From an uncultured Clostridia bacterium (lineage in GTDB: Bacteria > Bacillota > Clostridia > Oscillospirales > Acutalibacteraceae), in contig CALAQQ010000087.1 of the NCBI GenBank assembly GCA_937888485.1, positions 1 through 7,158 of the forward strand: a stretch of 7,158 nucleotides of DNA, in the 5' to 3' direction. Below, piece by piece: positions 1-5,665 of this stretch. The position numbers and the translations under genes are program-made. The notes below the pieces were generated by a model that saw nothing but the letters and a program-made list of their open reading frames with translations, was not told the DNA's origin and did no database searches. Position 1 is the first letter of the stretch. Each line of letters begins with the position of its first letter.

Positions 1-30
1 TTTAAAGCCTGTCCAATTCTTGTGTTCCAT
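1..30 (-). CDS. Start of a probable pyruvate formate-lyase gene (first 10 codons only)
   Basis: Only the first ten codons are inside the window; the gene continues past the left edge. They read MEHKNWTGFK. Pyruvate formate-lyases commonly begin with a short leader followed by a W-x-G-F segment and then a conserved VRDFIQ stretch, so this start fits that family; the VRDFIQ part would lie outside. Pyruvate formate-lyase is a cytoplasmic glycyl-radical enzyme that converts pyruvate and CoA to acetyl-CoA and formate. The ATG is preceded by a near-perfect AAAGGAGG site at 40-47 with 9 bases between, and the gene sits directly behind a ZTP riboswitch, a class originally called the pfl motif because it often precedes such genes. 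Ten residues are too few for certainty; another one-carbon or purine gene is the main alternative, although purH and formate-THF ligase starts look different. Confidence 0.62.
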   Translation of the reverse strand, partial: MEHKNWTGFK

Positions 31-39
31 GTGTAATTA

Positions 40-47
40 CCTCCTTT
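40..47 (-). promoter_or_regulatory. Ribosome binding site of the pfl-like gene
   Basis: The minus strand reads AAAGGAGG here, nearly the full complement of the 16S rRNA 3' end, 9 bases before the ATG at 30-28. It lies downstream of the terminator, so it is transcribed only when the riboswitch allows read-through. It is not included in the terminator stem, which argues for control of transcription rather than of translation. Confidence 0.85.
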
Positions 48-62
48 AACGGAATAAAAAAC

Positions 63-100
63 AAAAAGGGCTTATTCAGTTTATCAAAACTGAATAGCCC
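63..100 (-). terminator. Riboswitch-controlled intrinsic terminator (expression platform)
   Basis: On the minus strand GGGCU (100-96) pairs with AGCCC (72-68), and AUUCAGUUU (95-87) pairs with AAACUGAAU (82-74). This gives a 14-bp stem with one bulged A at 73, a UGAU loop (86-83) and a run of five U (67-63). The first four bases of the stem, GGGC at 100-97, are also the conserved 3' end of the ZTP aptamer. Aptamer folding and terminator folding therefore compete. Known ZTP riboswitches of this layout are ON switches: bound ZTP or ZMP holds the aptamer closed and the terminator cannot form. Confidence 0.92.
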
Positions 101-187
101 AGACGGTCGGCATTATTATACTTTAAAACCTAAAGTATACGTTTACATTCCCTTGCGGTTATCCGCTGTTCCGTCAGTCATGTAAAC
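97..187 (-). promoter_or_regulatory. ZTP/ZMP riboswitch (pfl motif)
   Basis: This aptamer senses ZTP or ZMP (AICAR nucleotides), signals of 10-formyl-tetrahydrofolate shortage. Seen on the minus strand: an 8-bp P1 stem, GUUUACAU (187-180) with AUGUAAAC (148-141). Inside it are the conserved GACUGACGGAA segment (179-169) and a P2 hairpin GCGG-AUAA-CCGC (166-155), then an AAGGGAAUG strand leading into P1. A linker hairpin (139-117) follows, then the 3' subdomain GCCGACCGUCUGGGC (111-97), where GCC and GGC can form P3. GACGG (175-171) can pair with CCGUC (106-102) to make the pseudoknot that joins the two halves. The usual class sequence is GACUGGCG with CCGCCUGGGC; here one G and its partner C are both changed, so pairing is kept. 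The final GGGC is shared with the terminator. Confidence 0.93.
117..139 (-). other. Linker hairpin between the two riboswitch subdomains
   Basis: UAUACUUUA (139-131) pairs with UAAAGUAUA (125-117) around a GGUUU loop, giving 9 perfect base pairs, mostly A-U. The linker between the two halves of ZTP aptamers varies in length and sequence, and a hairpin there is common. It would bring the 3' subdomain close to the 5' subdomain and may slow polymerase while ligand binds; the latter is inference. Confidence 0.8.
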
Positions 188-198
188 TTTGTATTTTC

Positions 199-227
199 AT
201 TATACAGAAAGACGGGGGATATGTCAA
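199..227 (-). promoter_or_regulatory. Sigma-A promoter of the riboswitch/pfl unit
   Basis: The minus strand has TTGACA (227-222), a 17-base spacer and TATAAT (204-199). Both hexamers match the housekeeping consensus exactly, and a TG directly precedes the -10 box. The expected start site is about A192, five bases before the riboswitch P1 stem, so nearly the whole leader is aptamer plus terminator. A consensus promoter of this strength suggests constant initiation, with regulation left to the riboswitch. Confidence 0.93.
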
Positions 228-291
228 TCAAAAAAATCACCAAATATTGTGCCTTTTATCATAAATATATAGTGAATGTTGTGTTTGAAAC

Positions 292-319
292 AAAAAAGAG
301 GGATGACTGTGCATCCCTC
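292..319 (-). terminator. Intrinsic terminator of the his operon plus lyase gene
   Basis: GAGGGAUG (319-312) pairs with CAUCCCUC (305-298) around a CACAGU loop, followed directly by six U (297-292). It begins 9 bases after the stop codon of the lyase-like gene and lies about 65 bases before the next promoter. It closes the long minus-strand unit and separates it from the riboswitch unit. Confidence 0.93.
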
Positions 320-327
320 CGATTATT

Positions 328-1254
328 TTATTTAATCCAATTTTCAACTGCTATTTTAACAAGAGAAACAGTTTTTTCAACAACAGCTTCGTCGCCGTCT
401 GCAAGGTTGAGAAGGGGCTCTCTTACGCCGCCGAGTTCAAGACCGGAAAGCTTTTTAAGAGCTGCCTTTGCAACTGCATACATATTGCCGTTTGCAGAAC
501 ACATTGTGTAAATAACTTCGTCAATGTCGTTCTGAAGCTTGCCTGCATTTTCAAAATCGCCTGCTTTGAGAAGCTCGTCGAGTTTTACGAAAAGTTCGGG
601 CATAACTCCGTAAGTGCCGCCGATACCGCTGTCAGCACCGATAAGTCTGCCGCCGACAAACTGTTCGTCGGGGCCATTGAAAACAACAACTTCCTTATTG
701 TTGATTGCAGCCTGTCTTTTGAACATCTGGATATCCTGAATAGGCATTGATGAATTCTTAACGCCGATAACTCTGGGATTTTTGAGCATTTCGTCAAAAA
801 GGCTGAGTGTAAGAGCAACGCCTGCAAGCTGAGGAATGTTGTAGATAACAAAATCTGTGTTGGGTGCGGCATCTGAAATATCGTTCCAATACTTAGCAAT
901 TGCTCTTTCGGGAAGCCTGAAATAAATGGGAGGAATTGCTGCAATAGCGTCAACTCCGAGGGATTCTGCATGGCGTGCAAGCTCCTGACTGTCTCTTGTG
1001 TTGTTACATGCAACATGAGCAATAATTGCGATTCTGCCCTTTGCAACTTCCATAACAGCTTCCAGAGTCTGTTTTCTTTCTTCAACGCTCAGATAAATGC
1101 ATTCACCCGATGAACCGCCGACATAAAGACCTGCAACGCCTTTGCCGATAAGATATTCAACATAATCCTTTGTTGCCTGAGAAGAAATGTTACCGTCCTT
1201 ATCATAGCAAGCATAAAAAGCGGGGAAAATACCTTTGTACTTATTAAGACTCAT
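328..1254 (-). CDS. N-acetylneuraminate lyase-like aldolase (DapA/NanA family)
   Basis: This 308-residue cytoplasmic TIM-barrel class I aldolase fits the family length (about 290-310). It has the lyase-type carboxylate-binding motif GGSSGE (46-51), the catalytic Tyr138 in YNIP and the Schiff-base Lys166 in GVKNSS. These match Tyr137 and Lys165 of E. coli NanA. The region NGPDEQF (193-199) keeps the Gly, Asp and Glu that contact sialic acid in NanA. The later GIGST motif reads GIGGT here (Gly213 for a substrate-contacting Ser), so specificity may differ. NanA cleaves N-acetylneuraminate to pyruvate and N-acetylmannosamine. The ATG follows GGAGG with 8 bases between. The gene begins 21 bases after hisIE with no terminator between, so it is probably cotranscribed. 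No sialic acid transport or ManNAc gene is visible. True dihydrodipicolinate synthase is less likely, since that has GTTGE. The fold is sure; the substrate is not. Confidence 0.85.
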   Translation of the reverse strand: MSLNKYKGIFPAFYACYDKDGNISSQATKDYVEYLIGKGVAGLYVGGSSGECIYLSVEERKQTLEAVMEVAKGRIAIIAHVACNNTRDSQELARHAESLGVDAIAAIPPIYFRLPERAIAKYWNDISDAAPNTDFVIYNIPQLAGVALTLSLFDEMLKNPRVIGVKNSSMPIQDIQMFKRQAAINNKEVVVFNGPDEQFVGGRLIGADSGIGGTYGVMPELFVKLDELLKAGDFENAGKLQNDIDEVIYTMCSANGNMYAVAKAALKKLSGLELGGVREPLLNLADGDEAVVEKTVSLVKIAVENWIK

Positions 1255-1275
1255 GTTAATAACCTCCGTATATAA

Positions 1276-1911
1276 TTACTGCATTTTTTCCTGTTTAACT
1301 TTGTGGTCAACAATGTGGCGTTTTGCAAGCTCTGCGGTAACTTCTTCGAGGCTGATTCCCATTTCAATCATCATAACAGTGATATGATAGAGCAAATCGG
1401 CAATTTCATAAACAGTTTCCGCTTTGTCGCCGCCTTTTGCACCGATAATAACTTCTGTGCATTCCTCACCGACTTTCTTGAGGATTTTATCAATGCCTTT
1501 TTCGAAAAGATAGGTTGTATATGAACCTTCTTTTTTGTTGATTTTTCTGCCGACAAGCATTTCATAAAGACCTTCATATGAAAATTCTTCGGCTTCGGGA
1601 GCAACGATATCTTCAAAGAAGCAGGTTTCGCTGCCTGTATGGCAAGCGGGACCGTTCTTTATAACATCGATAAGAAGGGTATCCTTATCGCAGTCTGTGC
1701 GGATTGAAACAACTTGCTGGGTGTTGCCCGAGGTTTCACCCTTTCTCCAGAGCTCCTGACGGCTTCTGCTCCAGAAGCAGGTTCTGCCTTCCTTGATTGT
1801 GATATCGAGGCTTTCGGCGTTCATATATGCAAGCATAAGAACTTTCTTGCTGTAGTGGTCCTGAACGATTGCGGGGATAAGTCCGTCGCTGTTATATTTA
1901 AGTTCAATCAT
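1276..1911 (-). CDS. hisIE: Bifunctional phosphoribosyl-AMP cyclohydrolase / phosphoribosyl-ATP pyrophosphatase
   Basis: This 211-residue fusion catalyses the second and third steps of histidine synthesis. The C-terminal HisE half removes pyrophosphate from phosphoribosyl-ATP, and the N-terminal HisI half opens the adenine ring of phosphoribosyl-AMP. HisI (about 1-105) shows DCDKD (73-77) with metal-binding Asp73, Asp75 and Asp77, and Cys74, Cys90 and Cys97 spaced as the zinc ligands of the family (CHTG at 90-93). HisE (about 115-200) shows SYT (130-132), GEECTE (148-153) and the E-x-x-D pair Glu169/Asp172, the metal site of the all-alpha NTP pyrophosphatase fold. The ATG lies three bases after the hisF stop, so translation is probably coupled; its GAGG site (1921-1924) lies inside the end of hisF. 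Length and motifs are normal for the fused form. Confidence 0.97.
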   Translation of the reverse strand: MIELKYNSDGLIPAIVQDHYSKKVLMLAYMNAESLDITIKEGRTCFWSRSRQELWRKGETSGNTQQVVSIRTDCDKDTLLIDVIKNGPACHTGSETCFFEDIVAPEAEEFSYEGLYEMLVGRKINKKEGSYTTYLFEKGIDKILKKVGEECTEVIIGAKGGDKAETVYEIADLLYHITVMMIEMGISLEEVTAELAKRHIVDHKVKQEKMQ

Positions 1912-1914
1912 TTT

Positions 1915-2670
1915 TTATATCCTCATCTCTATGTTGTTTTCGTTAAGATAACGCTTAAGATCCATTATGTTGACTTCCTTGAAATGGAAGATTGATGCGG
2001 CAAGACCTGCATCTGCACAGCCGGCTTTGAAAAGCTCAAGGAAATCCTCTTTTTTTCCCGCACCGCCGCTTGCGATAACGGGGATTGAAACAAGATCGCT
2101 GATTTTCTGGAGCATTTCAAGGTCAAAGCCTTGCTTTACACCGTCGGTATCTATGCTGTTAACAACCAATTCGCCCGCGCCGTTGTTTTCGCCCATCTTT
2201 GCCCATTCGAGAGCATCAATGCCCGTGTCAATTCTTCCGCCCTTGCTGAAAATATGGAAAGAGCCGTTAACACGCTTAATGTCCATTGAAAGCACAACGC
2301 ACTGGTCGCCGTATTTCTTTGCAGCTTTTTCAATGAGTGACGGGTCTTTTATTGCACCCGAGTTTACAGAAACCTTATCTGCACCGCATTTGAGCACTCT
2401 GTCAAAATCATCAAGAGTGTTGATTCCGCCGCCAACGGTCAGAGGAATGAAAATTTCTTTTGCAACCTGGGTGAGTGCGTCTGTGAAAAGTGCTCTGCCT
2501 TCAAACGAAGCGGTTATATCATAGAAAACAAGCTCGTCCGCACCGCTGTCATTATAAAAATGAGCAAGTTCAACGGGTGATGCAACGTCCTGTATTCCTT
2601 CAAAGTTAACGCCTTTAACAACTCTGCCGTTTCTGACATCGAGGCAGGGGATAATTCTTTTTGTTATCAT
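1915..2670 (-). CDS. hisF: Imidazole glycerol phosphate synthase, cyclase subunit
   Basis: HisF (251 residues, a TIM barrel) uses ammonia delivered by HisH to turn PRFAR into imidazole-glycerol phosphate and AICAR. The catalytic acids sit at the canonical positions Asp11 (PCLD) and Asp130 (SMDIKR). Lys19 of the mobile loop and the phosphate-binding GGGI (80-83) and SGGAG (201-205) are present. The four residues known as the ammonia gate in the Thermotoga enzyme, Arg5, Glu46, Lys99 and Glu167, are all conserved at the same numbers, so channelling from HisH should work. The start is one base after the hisA stop, with GGAGG inside the end of hisA. AICAR released here feeds purine synthesis and is the precursor of the ligand sensed by the riboswitch at 97-187. 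Confidence 0.98.
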   Translation of the reverse strand: MITKRIIPCLDVRNGRVVKGVNFEGIQDVASPVELAHFYNDSGADELVFYDITASFEGRALFTDALTQVAKEIFIPLTVGGGINTLDDFDRVLKCGADKVSVNSGAIKDPSLIEKAAKKYGDQCVVLSMDIKRVNGSFHIFSKGGRIDTGIDALEWAKMGENNGAGELVVNSIDTDGVKQGFDLEMLQKISDLVSIPVIASGGAGKKEDFLELFKAGCADAGLAASIFHFKEVNIMDLKRYLNENNIEMRI

Positions 2671-2671
2671 G

Positions 2672-3391
2672 TTATTTTACCTCCGCCGCATTAAGTGCAT
2701 CTCTGAGAGAGAGCTTGCCTTCGTAGACAGCCTTGCCTACTATTGCGCCGTAAATATTCATATCGCGAAGCTTTTCAATTTCGTTGACAAAGGTTATACC
2801 GCCCGAAGCGACAATATCAAGACCTTTGATTTCCGAAAGCTCGCCGTATACTTCAAGATTTGTTCCCGAGAGCATGCCGTCTTTTGAAATATCGGTATAA
2901 ATAACGGTTGCAACACCTGTGTCACGGAGTTTCTTGCAGAATTCAACCGACTTTACACTTGTTGTTTCCTGCCATCCGCTGACTGCAACGAAGCCGTCCT
3001 TTGCATCAACGCCGACTGCGATTGCATTTCCGAATTCCTTTACCGCTTCTTCAACGAAGGGATAATTACGGATAGCTGCCGTACCGAGAATAACACGTTT
3101 TACGCCGAGAGAGAGGTAATCCTCAACTCTTTTCATATCTCTTATACCGCCGCCGACCTCAATGAATAAATCCTTGATTTTTGCGGCTTCTCTGATTGCA
3201 TCAAAATTAACCGGTGCTCCGTCTTTTGCACCGTCGAGGTCAACCATATGTAAATTTGTTGCTCCGTCTTTTATGAATTCAAGAGCCATTTCAGCGGGAG
3301 AGTTGGCATAAATCTTAACCTGATTATAGTCGCCTTTTGTAAGACGGACTACCTTGCCGCCGAGTATATCTGTTGCGGGAAATATCTGCAT
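2672..3391 (-). CDS. hisA: ProFAR isomerase (phosphoribosylformimino-AICAR-P isomerase)
   Basis: HisA (239 residues) carries out the Amadori rearrangement of ProFAR to PRFAR, the substrate of HisH-HisF. It is a two-fold repeat TIM barrel related to HisF. The catalytic acids are Asp8 (PATD, where most family members have PAID or PAVD) and Asp129 (VDAKDG). Other signatures are DLDGAKDG (51-58), GGGIR (80-84), the conserved Trp140 (SGW), YTDISKDG (165-172) and the phosphate-binding SGGI (196-199). It lacks the PriA-type dual-function context: no trp genes are nearby and the rest of a standard his operon is present. The start follows an AAGGTGG site only four bases away, and the gene begins nine bases after the hisH stop. 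Confidence 0.97.
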   Translation of the reverse strand: MQIFPATDILGGKVVRLTKGDYNQVKIYANSPAEMALEFIKDGATNLHMVDLDGAKDGAPVNFDAIREAAKIKDLFIEVGGGIRDMKRVEDYLSLGVKRVILGTAAIRNYPFVEEAVKEFGNAIAVGVDAKDGFVAVSGWQETTSVKSVEFCKKLRDTGVATVIYTDISKDGMLSGTNLEVYGELSEIKGLDIVASGGITFVNEIEKLRDMNIYGAIVGKAVYEGKLSLRDALNAAEVK

Positions 3392-3400
3392 AAAACCACC

Positions 3401-4009
3401 TTATATTTCTGAAAATGCTTTGAGAAGTGCAAGACCCTTTGCACCGCTTTTTTCCGGATGAAACTGCATTCCGTAAACCGAACCGCTTTTGACAACGGCA
3501 GGCACCGCAACGCCGTATTCTGCAAATGCAAGGGTGTTTTCAACGCAGCCTCTTGCATAGAATGAATGAACAAAATACATATAGTCGCCGGGAACGATGT
3601 ATTTAAAAATAGGATCATCCTTTGCAAGATTGAGTTTATTCCAGCCCATGTGTGGGATTTTTAAATCTTTTGGAATCTGACCTTCAAGTGCACCGACGTA
3701 GCCTTTTATGAGTCCGAGACCCATGTGTGCACCGTATTCAAAGCTCTTTTCAAAAAGGAGCTGCATACCGAGGCAAATACCGAGAATGGGTTTGCCTTCC
3801 GATGCAAGTTTACAGATAAGCTTATCCATGCCGCATTCACGAAGTTTTTTTGCCGCATCGCCGAATGCACCTACACCGGGAAGAATAATTTTATCCGCTG
3901 CCGCAATTTCTTCCTTATCGCCCGTTATTTTGCACTCTATGCCGAGGCTTTCAAGCGATGATGAAAGTGAAAAAAGATTGCCGCAGCCGTAATCAATAAT
4001 TGCAATCAT
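3401..4009 (-). CDS. hisH: Imidazole glycerol phosphate synthase, glutamine amidotransferase subunit
   Basis: HisH (202 residues) hydrolyses glutamine and passes ammonia to HisF. It is a class I glutaminase with the triad Cys79 (GICLGMQ), His184 and Glu186 (QFHPEKS). The family PGVG oxyanion motif is at 44-47 and HMGWN at 120-124. The reading frame is open further upstream, to an ATG at 4075. The start at 4009 is chosen because the protein then begins MIAIIDYGCGN, exactly where the family starts. Its AAAGGA site is well placed, and it overlaps the hisB stop as TAATG. The longer version would add 22 non-homologous residues and overlap hisB by 67 bases. The one-base overlap points to translational coupling with hisB. 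Confidence 0.97.
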   Translation of the reverse strand: MIAIIDYGCGNLFSLSSSLESLGIECKITGDKEEIAAADKIILPGVGAFGDAAKKLRECGMDKLICKLASEGKPILGICLGMQLLFEKSFEYGAHMGLGLIKGYVGALEGQIPKDLKIPHMGWNKLNLAKDDPIFKYIVPGDYMYFVHSFYARGCVENTLAFAEYGVAVPAVVKSGSVYGMQFHPEKSGAKGLALLKAFSEI

Positions 4010-4596
4010 TATAAAAGTCCTTTCGTTGACGGAATTTCGCCGCCGAGGGTCAAATCTTCGAAAACAGCCTTGCAAAGCGCTCTTGAAACCGCCTTGAATA
4101 TGCCTTCGATGATGTGATGGCTGTTTTTGCCTTCAAGCTGTTTGATATGGAGAGTTATATCGCTGTTTCTGACGAATGAAATGAAGAATTCTTCAATGAG
4201 TTCAGTATCCATACCGCCGACGGCAGGTGTTGGAATATTGACATCATAGTTGAGATATGCTCTGCCGCTGATGTCAACAGATGCGAGAATGAGAGTTTCA
4301 TCCATGGGAAGAATAATGCTTCCGTAACGGGAAATTCCTCTTTTTTCGCCGACCGCTTTTGCAAATGCCTGACCGAGAACGATTCCGACATCTTCAACGG
4401 TATGGTGATAATCAACATGGGTATCACCGACGCATTTAACCTTCAAATCCATTCTGCCGTGACGGGCAAAAAGCTCAAGCATATGGTCAAGGAAACCGCA
4501 GCCTGTATCAATTTCGTTTTCGCCTTTACCGTCAAGATTGAGCCAAAGCTCTATGTCTGTTTCGTTTGTTTTTCTTTTGATTTCGGCTTCTCTCAT
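4009..4596 (-). CDS. hisB: Imidazoleglycerol-phosphate dehydratase
   Basis: This 195-residue enzyme dehydrates imidazole-glycerol phosphate to imidazole-acetol phosphate. It is the monofunctional form; the N-terminal histidinol-phosphatase domain of the E. coli protein is absent. Metal-binding signatures are present in both halves of the internally repeated fold. FLDHML is at 35-40 with His38 and a further His46. DYHHTVED is at 62-69 with His64, His65 and Glu68. NSHHIIE is at 158-164 with His160, His161 and Glu164. The C-terminal PSTKG motif (189-193) is intact. The gene starts one base after the hisC stop with GGAGG upstream, and its stop overlaps the hisH start. All catalytic elements are present, so it should be active as the usual manganese-dependent 24-mer. 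Confidence 0.98.
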   Translation of the reverse strand: MREAEIKRKTNETDIELWLNLDGKGENEIDTGCGFLDHMLELFARHGRMDLKVKCVGDTHVDYHHTVEDVGIVLGQAFAKAVGEKRGISRYGSIILPMDETLILASVDISGRAYLNYDVNIPTPAVGGMDTELIEEFFISFVRNSDITLHIKQLEGKNSHHIIEGIFKAVSRALCKAVFEDLTLGGEIPSTKGLL

Positions 4597-4597
4597 G

Positions 4598-5656
4598 TCA
4601 GCCCTCCGTTATTTCTTTAATCGCATTAACAAGTGTCTGCATTTCTTCAATGCTTCCGATTGTTATGCGGAGATAGTTATCAATTTTTGCTTTGTTGAAA
4701 TATCTGATGAGAATACCTTTTTTGCGAAGCTCCGCCGCAAGAACAGAAGCGGGGATTTTATTGTGCGAAACGAAAACAAAGTTTGCCTTTGAATCCGTGC
4801 AACTGAAACCGAGTTTCTTAAGCTCCGAAACGGTGTATTCTCTGTTTTTTACTATTTGAGCGATTTTATCGTCATAATATTCATTGTCCGCAATTGCCGC
4901 AGCAGCCGCTTTGATTGAAAGGGTGTTGAGGTTATATGGATTGAATGAATATTTGAGCTTGTTGAGGTCGTCAATGATTTCTTTCGATGCAATACCGAAA
5001 CCGACTCTCAGACCTGCAAGCGAATGACTCTTTGAGAATGTGCGTGTAACGAGCAGATTGTTATATTTCTTAACAAGTTCCATGCAGCTTTCGCCGCAGA
5101 AAGCCATATATGCTTCGTCCATGATAACTATATTATCGGGGTTGGATGCGATGATTTTTTCAACCTCATCAAAAGAAAGAGCAAGACCCGTGGGAGCATT
5201 GGGATTTGCGATAACGATATTCTTGCCTTTGCCGATATAGTCATTTACATCAATTGAAAAATCGTCTTTAAGAGGAATCTGTTCAAGGTCAACTCCGAAG
5301 ATATCTGCATAAACGGGATAGAAGCCGTAGGAGATTTCGGGGCAGCAGAGCTTACCGCCGTTTCCGCAAAAACCCATGATTGCAAATGCAAGAACATCAT
5401 CCGAACCGTTCCCGCAGAATACCATGTCGGGAGTAACGCCAAACTGCTCTGCTATCGCATTTCGAAGCTCTTTGAGTTCGGGGTCGGAATAAAGATTGAG
5501 CTTATCAATAACGACCTCACTAAGAACCTCTTTGACCTTGGGAGAAGGGGGAAACGGAGATTCGTTTGTGTTGAGTTTTATAACTTTTTCGTTAACCTGT
5601 TCGCCCGGAGTATAGGGAACAAGTTTTTCGTAGCTTTTTGAAAGGAATCTGCTCAT
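4598..5656 (-). CDS. hisC: Histidinol-phosphate aminotransferase
   Basis: HisC (352 residues) is a fold-type I PLP enzyme that transfers an amino group from glutamate to imidazole-acetol phosphate, giving histidinol phosphate. Visible signatures are the N-terminal NTNESPFPPSP segment (29-39), GNGSD (82-86) for cofactor phosphate binding, NPNAPTG (151-157) and DEAY (180-183). The PLP-binding Lys209 lies in FSKSHSLAG, followed by Arg217. Arg330 in LRITIG is the expected substrate carboxylate or phosphate contact. Length is normal for the family. The gene starts nine bases after the hisD stop, and its AAGGTGA site overlaps that stop codon. Position between hisD and hisB supports HisC over a related aromatic or cobalamin-pathway (CobD) aminotransferase. 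Confidence 0.97.
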   Translation of the reverse strand: MSRFLSKSYEKLVPYTPGEQVNEKVIKLNTNESPFPPSPKVKEVLSEVVIDKLNLYSDPELKELRNAIAEQFGVTPDMVFCGNGSDDVLAFAIMGFCGNGGKLCCPEISYGFYPVYADIFGVDLEQIPLKDDFSIDVNDYIGKGKNIVIANPNAPTGLALSFDEVEKIIASNPDNIVIMDEAYMAFCGESCMELVKKYNNLLVTRTFSKSHSLAGLRVGFGIASKEIIDDLNKLKYSFNPYNLNTLSIKAAAAAIADNEYYDDKIAQIVKNREYTVSELKKLGFSCTDSKANFVFVSHNKIPASVLAAELRKKGILIRYFNKAKIDNYLRITIGSIEEMQTLVNAIKEITEG

Positions 5657-5665
5657 GGGTTCACC

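Noticed and set aside
228..291. Stretch between the his-operon terminator and the riboswitch promoter, checked for a small gene or RNA.
   Set aside because: It is short, A/T-rich and has no ribosome binding site, stem-loop or promoter on either strand that I could support.
221..511. Plus-strand open frame of 96 codons beginning MSIKKITK.
   Set aside because: It starts inside the minus-strand -35 region, runs over the 292-319 terminator and then antisense to the lyase-like gene, with no ribosome binding site or recognisable domain.
1255..1300. Possible promoter before the lyase-like gene (TTAAAC with TATATA, 18-base spacing on the minus strand).
   Set aside because: Both boxes are poor matches, and the predicted start would fall in or next to the ribosome binding site. 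Cotranscription with hisIE is simpler.
1967..2524. Plus-strand open frame of 185 codons.
   Set aside because: It lies wholly antisense to hisF, whose motifs are complete. The composition is low-complexity Ser/Pro, typical of a reverse-frame shadow.
4010..4075. A 22-residue N-terminal extension of HisH.
   Set aside because: The family begins at MIAIIDYG. The extension has no homology to HisH, would overlap hisB, and the internal ATG has the ribosome binding site.
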